DNA from: Porphyrobacter sp.
GTDB lineage: Bacteria; Pseudomonadota; Alphaproteobacteria; Sphingomonadales; Sphingomonadaceae
Length of the DNA stretch: 64,000 bases
Direction: 5' to 3'
Assembly: GCA_027531395.1 (NCBI GenBank)
Contig: JAPZRO010000001.1
Coordinates: forward strand, 434,001 to 498,000
Part shown: positions 8,523 to 16,036 of the stretch, one piece after another
How the letters are laid out: each line of letters begins with the position of its first letter
Numbering within the stretch: position 1 is the first letter of the stretch
Program-made: the position numbers and the translations under genes
The notes under the pieces: generated by a model
The model's database searches: none
The model's input: the letters and a program-made list of their open reading frames with translations, nothing else
Told to the model about the DNA's origin: nothing

Positions 8523-8553
8523 TATGCAGAGATAACGGAGAGGAATGCCGGAG

Positions 8554-8694
8554 ATGGGTCGTTTTTCGCTGGATACCGTGCCGATATTTGCGCTCAACCC
8601 GGAGGTGCGGGAGCGCTGGAATCGGGCGCTTTCGGGGCTGATTCCTGCCTCGCCCGCGTCAGGCGATGCGGACAGACAGGGCCTCGCCGCATGA
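8554..8694 (+). CDS. Small ORF of unknown function, coupled to enoyl-CoA hydratase
   Basis: 46 residues from ATG 8554 (49 from ATG 8545). GGAGAGG at 8537-8543 is better spaced for 8554. The product begins MGRFSLDTVPIFALNP, contains a RERWNRAL helix and is followed by a Pro/Ala tail. Its stop TGA overlaps the start of the next gene as ATGA, the same coupling seen elsewhere in the island. It is the first reading frame after the third operator. I do not recognise the family; the evidence for being a gene is the ribosome-binding site, the coupling and its place in the transcript. Confidence 0.5.
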   Translation: MGRFSLDTVPIFALNPEVRERWNRALSGLIPASPASGDADRQGLAA

Positions 8695-9491
8695 CCCGCT
8701 CCGCCCCGCCCGAAGGCGTTGGCACGGTCGTCCGCTTCGATGTGGCGGGCGGCGTTGCGCAGGTGACGCTGAGCCGGCCAGAAAGCCGCAATGCCATCAA
8801 CGGCGCGGTGACGCGCGCGCTGGCGTGGATCGTCGAGGAAGTCGACGCCAACCCCGACATCCTCGTCGCCGTGCTCGCCTCGGGGACCCCGGGGATGTTC
8901 TGCGCGGGCGCGGATCTTGCCGAAATCGCCCGCGGGGGCGGCGCGGATCTGGTCGACGCCGGAAAGGGCTTCGGCGGATTCGTCAAAGCGGAGCGGGCCA
9001 AGCCGTGGATCGCGGCGGTCGACGGCGCGGCGATGGGCGGCGGGTTCGAGCTGGCGCTGGCCTGCGAGATGATCGTTGCTTCCGACCGGGCGCTTTTCGG
9101 CCTACCCGAAGTCAAGCGCGGGCTGCTGGCGATGGCGGGGGGCGCGATCCGGCTGCCGCGCCGCCTGCCGCGGGCGCTCGCGATCGAGGCGCTGCTGACG
9201 GGCGAGCCGATTCCCGCCGCGACCGCCCTCGCGCACGGGCTGGTCAACCGGGTGGTGCCCGCCGACGCGCTGGGCGAGACCGCGCTCGCGCTGGCCGGAC
9301 GGATCGCCCGCAACGCACCCATCGCGCTGCGCGAGAGCTTGCGGCTCGCCCGGGCCTCCGACGGTGCGGGCGAGGAAGCGTTGTGGCAGGCCAATGATGC
9401 CGCGACGCTGCGGGTGGTCACCAGCGCCGATGCCCGCGAGGGTCCGCTCGCCTTCATGGAAAAGCGCGAGCCGCGCTGGACCGGCACCTGA
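8691..9491 (+). CDS. Enoyl-CoA hydratase/isomerase family (crotonase) protein
   Basis: 266 residues from ATG 8691, which overlaps the stop of the small ORF. The frame is open further upstream, but that part is read in another frame by the small ORF. Crotonase features: oxyanion-hole stretches FCAGADL (near 70-76) and AAMGGGFEL (near 113-121), and both family glutamates, E120 (GGGFEL) and E140 (LPE), so hydratase chemistry is plausible. It would act on CoA-activated intermediates after ring oxidation or during side-chain beta-oxidation. No CoA ligase or thiolase is present in the island, so those steps must be encoded elsewhere. Confidence 0.85.
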   Translation: MTRSAPPEGVGTVVRFDVAGGVAQVTLSRPESRNAINGAVTRALAWIVEEVDANPDILVAVLASGTPGMFCAGADLAEIARGGGADLVDAGKGFGGFVKAERAKPWIAAVDGAAMGGGFELALACEMIVASDRALFGLPEVKRGLLAMAGGAIRLPRRLPRALAIEALLTGEPIPAATALAHGLVNRVVPADALGETALALAGRIARNAPIALRESLRLARASDGAGEEALWQANDAATLRVVTSADAREGPLAFMEKREPRWTGT

Positions 9492-9612
9492 ATTGCAGAT
9501 CATTCGGGCCAGTCACGGGCTCTCGCTCAATTTGGGCCTCAAGCGTCTCCCTGTGCCTGCCGGTGTGACCTAGGGCGTCTGCGGGTTGCCCGGGAGAGAG
9601 AGGACGATCAGC

Positions 9613-11217
9613 GTGGAAGCGGACTTCATCATCATTGGCGGCGGCTCGGCCGGCTGCGTGCTCGCCAACCGGCTGTCGGCCGATCCGCGCAACCGGGTGG
9701 TGCTGGTCGAGGCCGGCGGCGAGGGCCGCGGCTTTTTGCTGTCGATGCCGGCCGGGTTCGGCGTGACCGCCAATGCCCCGGGCCATTCATGGCATTACCA
9801 CAGCGCCCCCGAACCAAGCATCGGCGAGCGGCGGATGCTGCTGCCGCGCGGCAAGGGGCTGGGCGGCTCGTCGAACATCAACGGGCTGCTCTATGTCCGC
9901 GGCCAGCATCAGGATTACGACACCTGGAGCAACCTCGGCGCGCTCGGCTGGGGCTGGGCGGATGTCGCGCCCTATTTCCGCAAGAGCGAGCGCTATGCGC
10001 GGGGCGGCAATGATCTGCGCGGCGAAGATGGCGAGCTGCGCGTCGACGAGGTGGCGCATCGCAATCCCACCAATGACGCGGTGCTCGCCGCCTTTGCCGA
10101 GACCGGCGTGCCGCTCAATGCCGACTACAACGGCGAGGACCAGCACGGCGCCTTCTACTACCAGGTCACAGTCGGCGACGGACAACGCTGTTCGGCAGCC
10201 CATGCCTTTCTCCATCCGGTGCAAGGTAGGCCCAACCTCACGGTCATCACCGGCGCTCATTGCCAGAAGATCCTGATCGAAGGCGGGCGCGCGACCGGCG
10301 TCACGATCCGGACCAAGGCGGGCGTGCAGCAGATCACCGCCACGCGCGAGGTGATCCTCTCGGCAGGGGCCTATCACAGCCCGCAGCTGCTCATGCTGTC
10401 GGGCATCGGGCCGGCCGATCACCTCAAGGCGATGGGCGTGGATGTGCTGCACCACAGCCCCGAGGTCGGAGCCAACCTGCAGGACCATTACATCCTGACA
10501 ATGAGCTGGCGCCTGCGCGCGGGCGCCTACAGCTACAACCAGCAGCTTTCGGGGATGCGGCTGATCGGCAACGTGCTGAGCTATGTTATGGCACGCAAAG
10601 GGGCGATGACCATTCCGGCGGCGCAGGTCGGGGCTTTCGTGAAGTCCGATCCGGCGCTCGACCGGCCCGACATCCAGTTCCACTGCCTGCCGGTGACGGG
10701 TGATCTCGACGCGGCGATGGCGGGCGAGAAGTCGAAGCTGTCACCCTGGCCGGGCCTCACTTTCGGCCCCTGCGTGCTGCGCCCGGAATCGCGCGGACAG
10801 GTGCGCCTCGGCGCGCCCGATCCCGAGGCGGTTCCCGACATCTGCCACAACTGGCTCGCGGATGCCGCCGACCAGCGCCTGTCGCTCAAGGCTATGCGGA
10901 TGGCGCGCGATCTGGTCGCCACCAAGGCGCTGGGTGCGCTGGTCGAGGCGGAAGTGTGGCCGGGCGAGTCCCGGGCCAGCGACGCGGAGCTGCTCGACTA
11001 CGCGCGCGCCTACGGGAACACCGGCTACCACCCGGTCGGCACCTGCCGCATGGGGATGGACGAGAGCGCGGTCGTCGATCCCGCCTTGCGGGTCAAAGGC
11101 GTGGCGGGGCTGCGGGTGATCGATGCCGCGGTGATGCCGCGGATCGTGTCGGGCAACACCAATGCGGCGGCGATCATGATCGGCGAGAAGGGCGCGGACC
11201 TGGTCCTGCGCGGCTGA
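9613..11217 (+). CDS. GMC-family FAD-dependent alcohol/choline dehydrogenase
   Basis: 534 residues. GTG 9613 is preferred (GAGAGGA at 9597-9603); a TTG at 9586 would place the ribosome site inside the gene. The N-terminal FAD motif is IIGGGSAGCVLANRLS. GMC signature 1 appears as PRGKGLGGSSNINGLLYVRG and signature 2 as LSAGAYHSPQLLMLSGIGP. Near the C terminus are the active-site histidine region GYHPVGTCRMG and SGNTNAAAIMIGEKGADL. Family members oxidise primary alcohols, choline, sterols or terpene alcohols. It lies 121 bp after the enoyl-CoA hydratase on the same strand and is probably part of the same pathway. Confidence 0.88.
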   Translation: MEADFIIIGGGSAGCVLANRLSADPRNRVVLVEAGGEGRGFLLSMPAGFGVTANAPGHSWHYHSAPEPSIGERRMLLPRGKGLGGSSNINGLLYVRGQHQDYDTWSNLGALGWGWADVAPYFRKSERYARGGNDLRGEDGELRVDEVAHRNPTNDAVLAAFAETGVPLNADYNGEDQHGAFYYQVTVGDGQRCSAAHAFLHPVQGRPNLTVITGAHCQKILIEGGRATGVTIRTKAGVQQITATREVILSAGAYHSPQLLMLSGIGPADHLKAMGVDVLHHSPEVGANLQDHYILTMSWRLRAGAYSYNQQLSGMRLIGNVLSYVMARKGAMTIPAAQVGAFVKSDPALDRPDIQFHCLPVTGDLDAAMAGEKSKLSPWPGLTFGPCVLRPESRGQVRLGAPDPEAVPDICHNWLADAADQRLSLKAMRMARDLVATKALGALVEAEVWPGESRASDAELLDYARAYGNTGYHPVGTCRMGMDESAVVDPALRVKGVAGLRVIDAAVMPRIVSGNTNAAAIMIGEKGADLVLRG

Positions 11218-11237
11218 CGCGTCCCGGCCGGTCAGCC
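11212..11237. terminator. Possible shared terminator hairpin spanning both stop codons
   Basis: GGCTGAC (11212-11218) pairs with GTCAGCC (11231-11237) around a 12-base loop. Each arm contains the stop codon of one of the two convergent genes. There is no U tract, so terminator activity is uncertain. Confidence 0.35.
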
Positions 11238-12068
11238 CTGACGGGTGGGCCGGGCCGCTGCCGGTCCGAGATAGCCCAGCTGACACGCCCGGAACACCGA
11301 TTGCGCGCGGTTCACCGCGCCCAGCTTCGTGCAGGCGCGGGTGACATGGTAGCGCACCCCGGCGTGGCTGCAGCCGAGGATGATGCTGATCTCGAAATCG
11401 GTCTTGCCGTGGGCGACCCAGCTCAGGCACTCGATCTCGCGGCTGGTGAGCAGACTGTCGGCGGGCAGATAGCGCTCGTCACGGCTGACCGCGACATAAC
11501 CGGAAACGAAACGCGCGATGGCCGGGGCCAGCGCCTCCTCTGCGCGGGCGAATTCGGCCGCGAGGCTGGTGCGGGCGGGATCGCTGCTGACCAGGATCGC
11601 CGCGCCGATCTGGCCGAAGGGCAGATGCACCGGCACCACGATCGCCGCAGCGACAGGCGAGACGTCGTCAAAATCCTCAAGCGCGACCTGTTCGAGCGCG
11701 CGGTCCCTCAGACTGGCGTGGATGCCGTGACGGTTGATCCACACAGGCTCGCCCGCGATCCGTGCCGCGCGCAGCAGGGGGGAGCGCAGCGCGCGGTCGA
11801 AATTGCGCCACGCGGCCAGCTCGGCCTCGTCCCAGCCGAAGGCGCCGCAATCGAGCGGCTGCCCGTCGGCATCGACCATCGGTTCCAGCGTCGCCAGATC
11901 GTGCCACGCGAGGATCCGGAGCCCAATGCCGCGCGCCGCCTCTTCCAGCGCCAGCGCCGCGCCGTGAATGTCGCGCCGGTCACGGATCCGGACCGCGTCT
12001 TCCAGCCTGGCCGGCGCGATGTGACGTTGGGGCCTGCGAAGTTCCAGAACATTGGTGGCCAAGGGCAT
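11232..12068 (-). CDS. LuxR-type transcriptional regulator (orphan, no luxI nearby)
   Basis: 278 residues from ATG 12068; an in-frame ATG at 12125 would add 19 residues and neither start has a well-spaced ribosome site. The N-terminal part (about 15-195) has the length and fold pattern of an autoinducer-binding domain. The C-terminal LuxR helix-turn-helix is clear: LTSREIECLSWVAHGKTDFEI, then GVRYHVTRACTKLGAVNRAQ. LuxR proteins bind DNA as dimers in response to acyl-homoserine lactones or other small molecules. No LuxI synthase is in the window. It closes the catabolic island and is one candidate for its regulator. A TTTGCAAA-type element lies upstream at 12165-12198. Confidence 0.82.
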   Translation of the reverse strand: MPLATNVLELRRPQRHIAPARLEDAVRIRDRRDIHGAALALEEAARGIGLRILAWHDLATLEPMVDADGQPLDCGAFGWDEAELAAWRNFDRALRSPLLRAARIAGEPVWINRHGIHASLRDRALEQVALEDFDDVSPVAAAIVVPVHLPFGQIGAAILVSSDPARTSLAAEFARAEEALAPAIARFVSGYVAVSRDERYLPADSLLTSREIECLSWVAHGKTDFEISIILGCSHAGVRYHVTRACTKLGAVNRAQSVFRACQLGYLGPAAARPTRQG

Positions 12069-12164
12069 TCTCCCTGCACGCGAAAGCCGGCACGGCCGGG
12101 ATAGCGAATCCGGCTCCGACTCCATCAGACTTGCGCAGCGCCCAGCGCCAGTCCAATGTTAATT

Positions 12165-12198
12165 TGCAAATTTGCGAAGAGGAAATTTGCAAACTGGA
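12165..12198. promoter_or_regulatory. RamB/ScfR-type element (copy 1), TTTGCAAA direct repeats
   Basis: TTTGCAAA (12163-12170), TTTGCGAA (12171-12178) and TTTGCAAA (12186-12193); the last two are 15 bp apart. The 34-bp stretch matches 29 of 34 bases with 21331-21364 in front of the ScfR-type gene. It probably controls the LuxR-type gene on the minus strand and/or the sulfatase pair. Confidence 0.6.
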
Positions 12199-12323
12199 TT
12201 GCAGATCCGCAGGAAACCGGCGCGGGGTCTTTGCAGGGGCGATGCCGGGAAACGCCGTTCGGGCGCATCGGATGCGGCAGCCCGTGCCACCGCGGCCAGC
12301 GCGCAAGATGATCGTGGCCCGCT

Positions 12324-12338
12324 CACCCAAAATGGGTG
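12324..12338. promoter_or_regulatory. CCCA-N3-TGGG palindrome, site A
   Basis: CACCCA (12324-12329), AAA, TGGGTG (12333-12338). About 119 bp upstream of the maturase start. One of four intergenic copies of this palindrome between 12 and 22 kb. Confidence 0.45.
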
Positions 12339-12449
12339 TCGAACCTTCCGCAAGGCGCTTAAGTCTGGGCTATAAGGTGTTTTCGTAGTGTCAGTTCAGT
12401 CTCGCCGATCAGGGCGGGAACAGCATTCGGCATCCAGAGGAAGGGACCC

Positions 12450-13721
12450 TTGGCGATCGCCCAAACTCCGCTCTCCGGCGCGCCGCGCCTGTCGCTGCCG
12501 CAATTGCCGGCGGGACGCGCCTATCGCTTCCATGCGATGGTCAAGCCTGCGGGCGCGCTGTGCAATCTCGATTGCCCCTATTGCTTCTATCTCCACAAGA
12601 CCGATCTGCTCGGCCACGGCAAGGATGCGCGGCTGAACGAGGAGCTGCTCGAACAGCACATCCGCCAGTACATCGAGGCCAACACCGGCGAGGAAGTCGT
12701 GTTCTCGTGGCAGGGCGGCGAGCCGACCGTGATGGGCCTGCCGTTCTTCGAGAAGGTGGTGGAATTCCAGCGCCGCCATGCCCGCCCCGGCCAGCGGATC
12801 GAGAACGACCTGCAGACCAACGGGCTGCTGCTCGACCGCGCGTGGATGGCCTTCCTCAAGGCCAACAATTTCGTGGTCGGCCTGTCGATCGACGGTCCGG
12901 CCGACCTGCATGACCAGTATCGCTTCACCAAGGCGGGCAAGCCAACCCATGCCAAGGTCATGGCGGTGGCTGCGCTGCTGCGCGAATACGACATCCCCTT
13001 TGCCGCGCTGTGCGTGGTCAACCGCGACGTCGCGCGCCGCCCGCTCGAGGTCTACCGCTTCCTCGTCGATCAGGTCGGCACCTGGCGCATCCAGTTCACG
13101 CCCTGCGTCGAGAGCCGCGCCTTCGATGCCAGCGCCCCGGCGCTCACCGCCCCGGCAGAGCAGCCGGTGATCGGCACGCCCCGCGCACGGCCCGGCAGCC
13201 CGAACTCGATCGTCACCGACTGGTCAGTCGATCCCGAGGACTACGGCCGTTTCCTGTGTGCGGTGTGGGACGAATGGCTGGCGCGCGACTTCGGCCGGAT
13301 CCACGTCAACCTGTTCGAGACCGCGGTGGCGCAGTCGCTCGGAATGCCCGCGCAGACCTGCGTCAGCTCGCCCTTCTGCGGCAAGGCGCTGGCGGTCGAG
13401 CATGACGGCGAGGTCTATTCCTGCGACCATTTCGTCTATCCCGAATACCGGCTCGGCAACATCCGCGAGACCCATCTGGGCGATCTCGCCTTCTCCAAGA
13501 AGCAGGTCGATTTCGGCCTGGCCAAGTTCGACACGCTGCCCGGCTGGTGCCGGAAATGCGAATTCCTGAACCTGTGCAACGGGGAATGCCCCAAGAACCG
13601 CCTCGTGCGCTCTCCCGATGGCGAGAGCGGGCTGAATTACCTGTGTGACGCGCTGAAGCGGTTCTACGCCGCCGTCACCCGGGACATGCCGGAGATCCGG
13701 CGCCGTCTGGGAATTGATTGA
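12450..13721 (+). CDS. Anaerobic sulfatase-maturating enzyme (radical SAM/SPASM)
   Basis: 423 residues starting at TTG 12450 with GAGGAAGGG at 12437-12445. The radical SAM cluster motif is C38-x3-C42-x2-C45 (CNLDCPYCFYLHK). GGEPT follows (SAM binding), and a C-terminal SPASM region has the cysteine-rich set around CGKALAVEHDGEVYSCDHF, CRKCEFLNLCNGECPKNR and LNYLCD for auxiliary [4Fe-4S] clusters. These enzymes oxidise a Cys or Ser of a sulfatase to formylglycine. The next gene, 14 bp downstream, is a sulfatase with serine at that position, so enzyme and substrate are encoded together. Family assignment is firm. Confidence 0.92.
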   Translation: MAIAQTPLSGAPRLSLPQLPAGRAYRFHAMVKPAGALCNLDCPYCFYLHKTDLLGHGKDARLNEELLEQHIRQYIEANTGEEVVFSWQGGEPTVMGLPFFEKVVEFQRRHARPGQRIENDLQTNGLLLDRAWMAFLKANNFVVGLSIDGPADLHDQYRFTKAGKPTHAKVMAVAALLREYDIPFAALCVVNRDVARRPLEVYRFLVDQVGTWRIQFTPCVESRAFDASAPALTAPAEQPVIGTPRARPGSPNSIVTDWSVDPEDYGRFLCAVWDEWLARDFGRIHVNLFETAVAQSLGMPAQTCVSSPFCGKALAVEHDGEVYSCDHFVYPEYRLGNIRETHLGDLAFSKKQVDFGLAKFDTLPGWCRKCEFLNLCNGECPKNRLVRSPDGESGLNYLCDALKRFYAAVTRDMPEIRRRLGID

Positions 13722-13735
13722 AGGGGAAGAGTGCC

Positions 13736-15316
13736 ATGACACATGGATATCGCAAGTCGAAGATGCTGGCCCTGTCGGCGAGCGCGCTGACCCTGGGGGC
13801 GGCGCTGGCACTGCCGGCCCATGCGCAGGAACAGGCGGAGCCGCAGCCGCAGCCGCAGGAACAGCGCCAGCCGCCCAACATCCTCGTGATCATGCCCGAT
13901 GACGTCGGCTACTGGAATGTCGGCGCCTACAGCCACGGGATGATGGTCCCCACCCCCAATATCGACCGCATCGCCCGCGAAGGCATGCTGTTCACCGATC
14001 ACTATGCCCACCCGTCATCCACGGCCGGCCGCGCGGCCTTCGTCACCGGCCAGCTGCCGATCCGCACCGGTCTGACCACGGTCGGCCTGCCCGGCTCGCC
14101 GGTGGGGCTCGACGGGCGCGATCCGACGCTGGCCGAAATGCTCAAGCCGCTGGGCTACCGCACCGGCCAGTTCGGCAAGAACCACCTCGGCGATCGCAAC
14201 AGCCACCTGCCGACGGTCCACGGCTTCGACGAGTTCTTCGGTAACCTCTACCACCTCAACACCGAGGAGGAGCCGGAGCAGGCGGTGTGGCCGAAGAACA
14301 ATCCCGAGTTCGACCGCAAGTACCGGCCGCGCGGCGTGCTCGATTGCGTGGCCACCACGGTCAGCGATCCGACCGACGATGGCCGCTTCGGCCCGATGGG
14401 CAAGCAGAAGTGCACTGACACTGGCCCCCTCACGTCCACGCGGATGGAGACGGTGGACGAGGAATTCCTCGGCCGCACGATGCAGTTCATCAGGGACTCG
14501 AATGCGCAGGGCAAGCCGTTCTTCGCATGGTTCAATTCCAGCCGGATGCACATCTACACCCATCTCAAACCGGAAAGCCGCGATCTGGCCACGCCCTACA
14601 GCGCCGAATGGGATATCTATGGCAGCGGGCTGATGGAGCATGACGAGCACGTCGGCCGCATCCTCAAGCTGCTGGATGAACTGCAGATCGCCGACAACAC
14701 CATCGTGGTCTTCACCACCGATAATGGCGCGATGGCGGCCTGGTGGCCGGATGGCGGCACAACCCCGTTCCGCGGCGAGAAGGCGACCACCTGGGAAGGC
14801 GGCGTGCGCGTGCCGATGCTGGTGCGCTGGCCCGGCAGGATCAGTGCCGGCAGCGTTTCCAACGGCATCCAGACCCACGAGGATCTGTTCACCACCCTGC
14901 TGGCGGCCGCTGGTCTCAGGAATGTGCACGAGAAGCTCGCCAAGGAAGCCAAGGTCTACATCGACGGGGTCGACAATCTCGATCACTGGATGGGCAAGGC
15001 GCCCTCGGCTCGCAAAAGCGTGATCTACTACAACGAGAGCGCTTTGACCGCTGTGCGGATCGGCCCGTGGAAGTCCCACATGCAGGAACGCAACGGCTTC
15101 TTCGACTACCTGCGCCCCTCGACCAAGGTGTTCAACCTCCGCGCTGACCCGTTCGAACAGCGCGATGGCCAGAAGGCCGACGACATCGCCCAGAAGATGG
15201 GCATCGCCTGGGGCGGGCAGGTGGCCGATCTCATCGGCGCGCACTTCATCAGCCTGCAGCAGTTCCCGCCGCGCCAGAAGGGCGGCACGCTGAAGATGGG
15301 CGAAGCGCCCCGCTGA
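13736..15316 (+). CDS. Ser-type sulfatase (arylsulfatase family), exported
   Basis: 526 residues, ATG 13736 after GGGGAAG. A signal peptide ends near residue 30 (LPAHAQ), followed by a Gln/Pro linker. Metal-binding D55-D56 (MPDDVGY). The maturation motif is S95-T-A-G-R99 (S-x-A-x-R), so the formylglycine precursor is serine, not cysteine. Further ligands: GKNHLGD, TTDNGAMAAWW and TPFRGEKATTWEGG. It hydrolyses sulfate esters in the periplasm; substrate unknown. Ser-type sulfatases need the radical SAM maturase class, which is exactly what precedes it. A hairpin follows at 15326-15347. Confidence 0.92.
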   Translation: MTHGYRKSKMLALSASALTLGAALALPAHAQEQAEPQPQPQEQRQPPNILVIMPDDVGYWNVGAYSHGMMVPTPNIDRIAREGMLFTDHYAHPSSTAGRAAFVTGQLPIRTGLTTVGLPGSPVGLDGRDPTLAEMLKPLGYRTGQFGKNHLGDRNSHLPTVHGFDEFFGNLYHLNTEEEPEQAVWPKNNPEFDRKYRPRGVLDCVATTVSDPTDDGRFGPMGKQKCTDTGPLTSTRMETVDEEFLGRTMQFIRDSNAQGKPFFAWFNSSRMHIYTHLKPESRDLATPYSAEWDIYGSGLMEHDEHVGRILKLLDELQIADNTIVVFTTDNGAMAAWWPDGGTTPFRGEKATTWEGGVRVPMLVRWPGRISAGSVSNGIQTHEDLFTTLLAAAGLRNVHEKLAKEAKVYIDGVDNLDHWMGKAPSARKSVIYYNESALTAVRIGPWKSHMQERNGFFDYLRPSTKVFNLRADPFEQRDGQKADDIAQKMGIAWGGQVADLIGAHFISLQQFPPRQKGGTLKMGEAPR

Positions 15317-15325
15317 AACACGCGA

Positions 15326-15347
15326 GGGGACGGCTTATGCCGTCCCC
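15326..15347. terminator. Hairpin between convergent genes
   Basis: GGGGACGGC (15326-15334), TTAT loop, GCCGTCCCC (15339-15347): perfect 9-bp stem between the sulfatase gene and the winged-helix regulator gene. No clear U tract follows on either strand. Confidence 0.55.
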
Positions 15348-15364
15348 GATATGGCGGAGCAGAG

Positions 15365-15895
15365 CTATTCCGGTGCGCTGCCCGAGGTCGGGACGAACCT
15401 CGCCAGGTCTTTTGCCTCCAGCGCGGCCATGATCTCGACGAACATGTCGGCAAGCAGCCGGAATGCCTCCTGCGTGGTGCCGTCGAGCGCGGCTGTGGCC
15501 TTGGGGGTAATCTTCAGGCCGCCCTTCTCGTCGCGGGTGATCCAGCCGACATCGATCAGCTCGCCGACCTTGCGGCGCACGCTTTCGCGCGGCAGCCCGG
15601 CCGAGGTCGCGACGGATTCGACATTGGTCAGGCGGTCTGATCGCAGCGAGCGGTCGGTGTCGCGCTGGTCGGCATAGCGTTTGCTCTCGTAGTCGCCGTT
15701 CTCGAACATGAACTGTCCGATCACGGCGAGGATGATCGGCTTGTCGAGATCATTGCCGAACATCTGCCTGAGGCTGGTGAGAATGGAGAGATGGCGCTCC
15801 ACCCAAAGGGGATGAATCGCCGCGAACTCGTCATCGAGCAGCCGGGTTACCAAGGCCCGGCGGTTCTGGTCGGCTGCTGTGTGAACGATCTTCAT
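15365..15895 (-). CDS. Winged-helix transcriptional regulator, family not identified
   Basis: 176 residues. The middle and C-terminal parts read as a winged helix: NVESVATSAGLPRESVRRKV is a typical recognition helix region, followed by LIDVGWITRDEKGGLKITPKA, a wing. The N-terminal half is predicted helical (LWVERHLSILTSLRQMFG, then KPIILAVIGQFMFENG). It is divergent from the outer-membrane protein gene at 16037, with the palindrome at 15948-15961 between them, the usual layout for a local regulator. It could be the protein that binds the CCCA-N3-TGGG sites; this is inference. Confidence 0.6.
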   Translation of the reverse strand: MKIVHTAADQNRRALVTRLLDDEFAAIHPLWVERHLSILTSLRQMFGNDLDKPIILAVIGQFMFENGDYESKRYADQRDTDRSLRSDRLTNVESVATSAGLPRESVRRKVGELIDVGWITRDEKGGLKITPKATAALDGTTQEAFRLLADMFVEIMAALEAKDLARFVPTSGSAPE

Positions 15896-15947
15896 CGCGG
15901 CCTTCCTCCCATCCGGCTTCGCTGCGACCGGAGCATGGTTGCGTCAA

Positions 15948-15961
15948 GCCCCAATTTGGGC
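15948..15961. promoter_or_regulatory. CCCA-N3-TGGG palindrome, site B
   Basis: GCCCCAATTTGGGC with core CCCA-ATT-TGGG at 15950-15960. In the divergent promoter region, about 60 bp from the regulator start and 82 bp from the outer-membrane protein start. Confidence 0.5.
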
Positions 15962-16036
15962 GGTTACGAGGCCGTTGGCAGGGCAAAAGACCGGTATGGT
16001 CTGAATGTTACAATCACGACAGTAATGAGGATCACC

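Larger units (their letters stand above)
12069..12449. other. Long intergenic region with two regulatory motifs
   Basis: About 380 bases between the divergent LuxR-type gene and the sulfatase-maturase gene without a convincing reading frame. It holds the TTTGCAAA element (12165-12198) and a CCCA-N3-TGGG palindrome (12324-12338). An AT-richer stretch (12358-12388, containing TTAAG and CTATAA) could be the promoter of the maturase/sulfatase pair. Confidence 0.5.
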
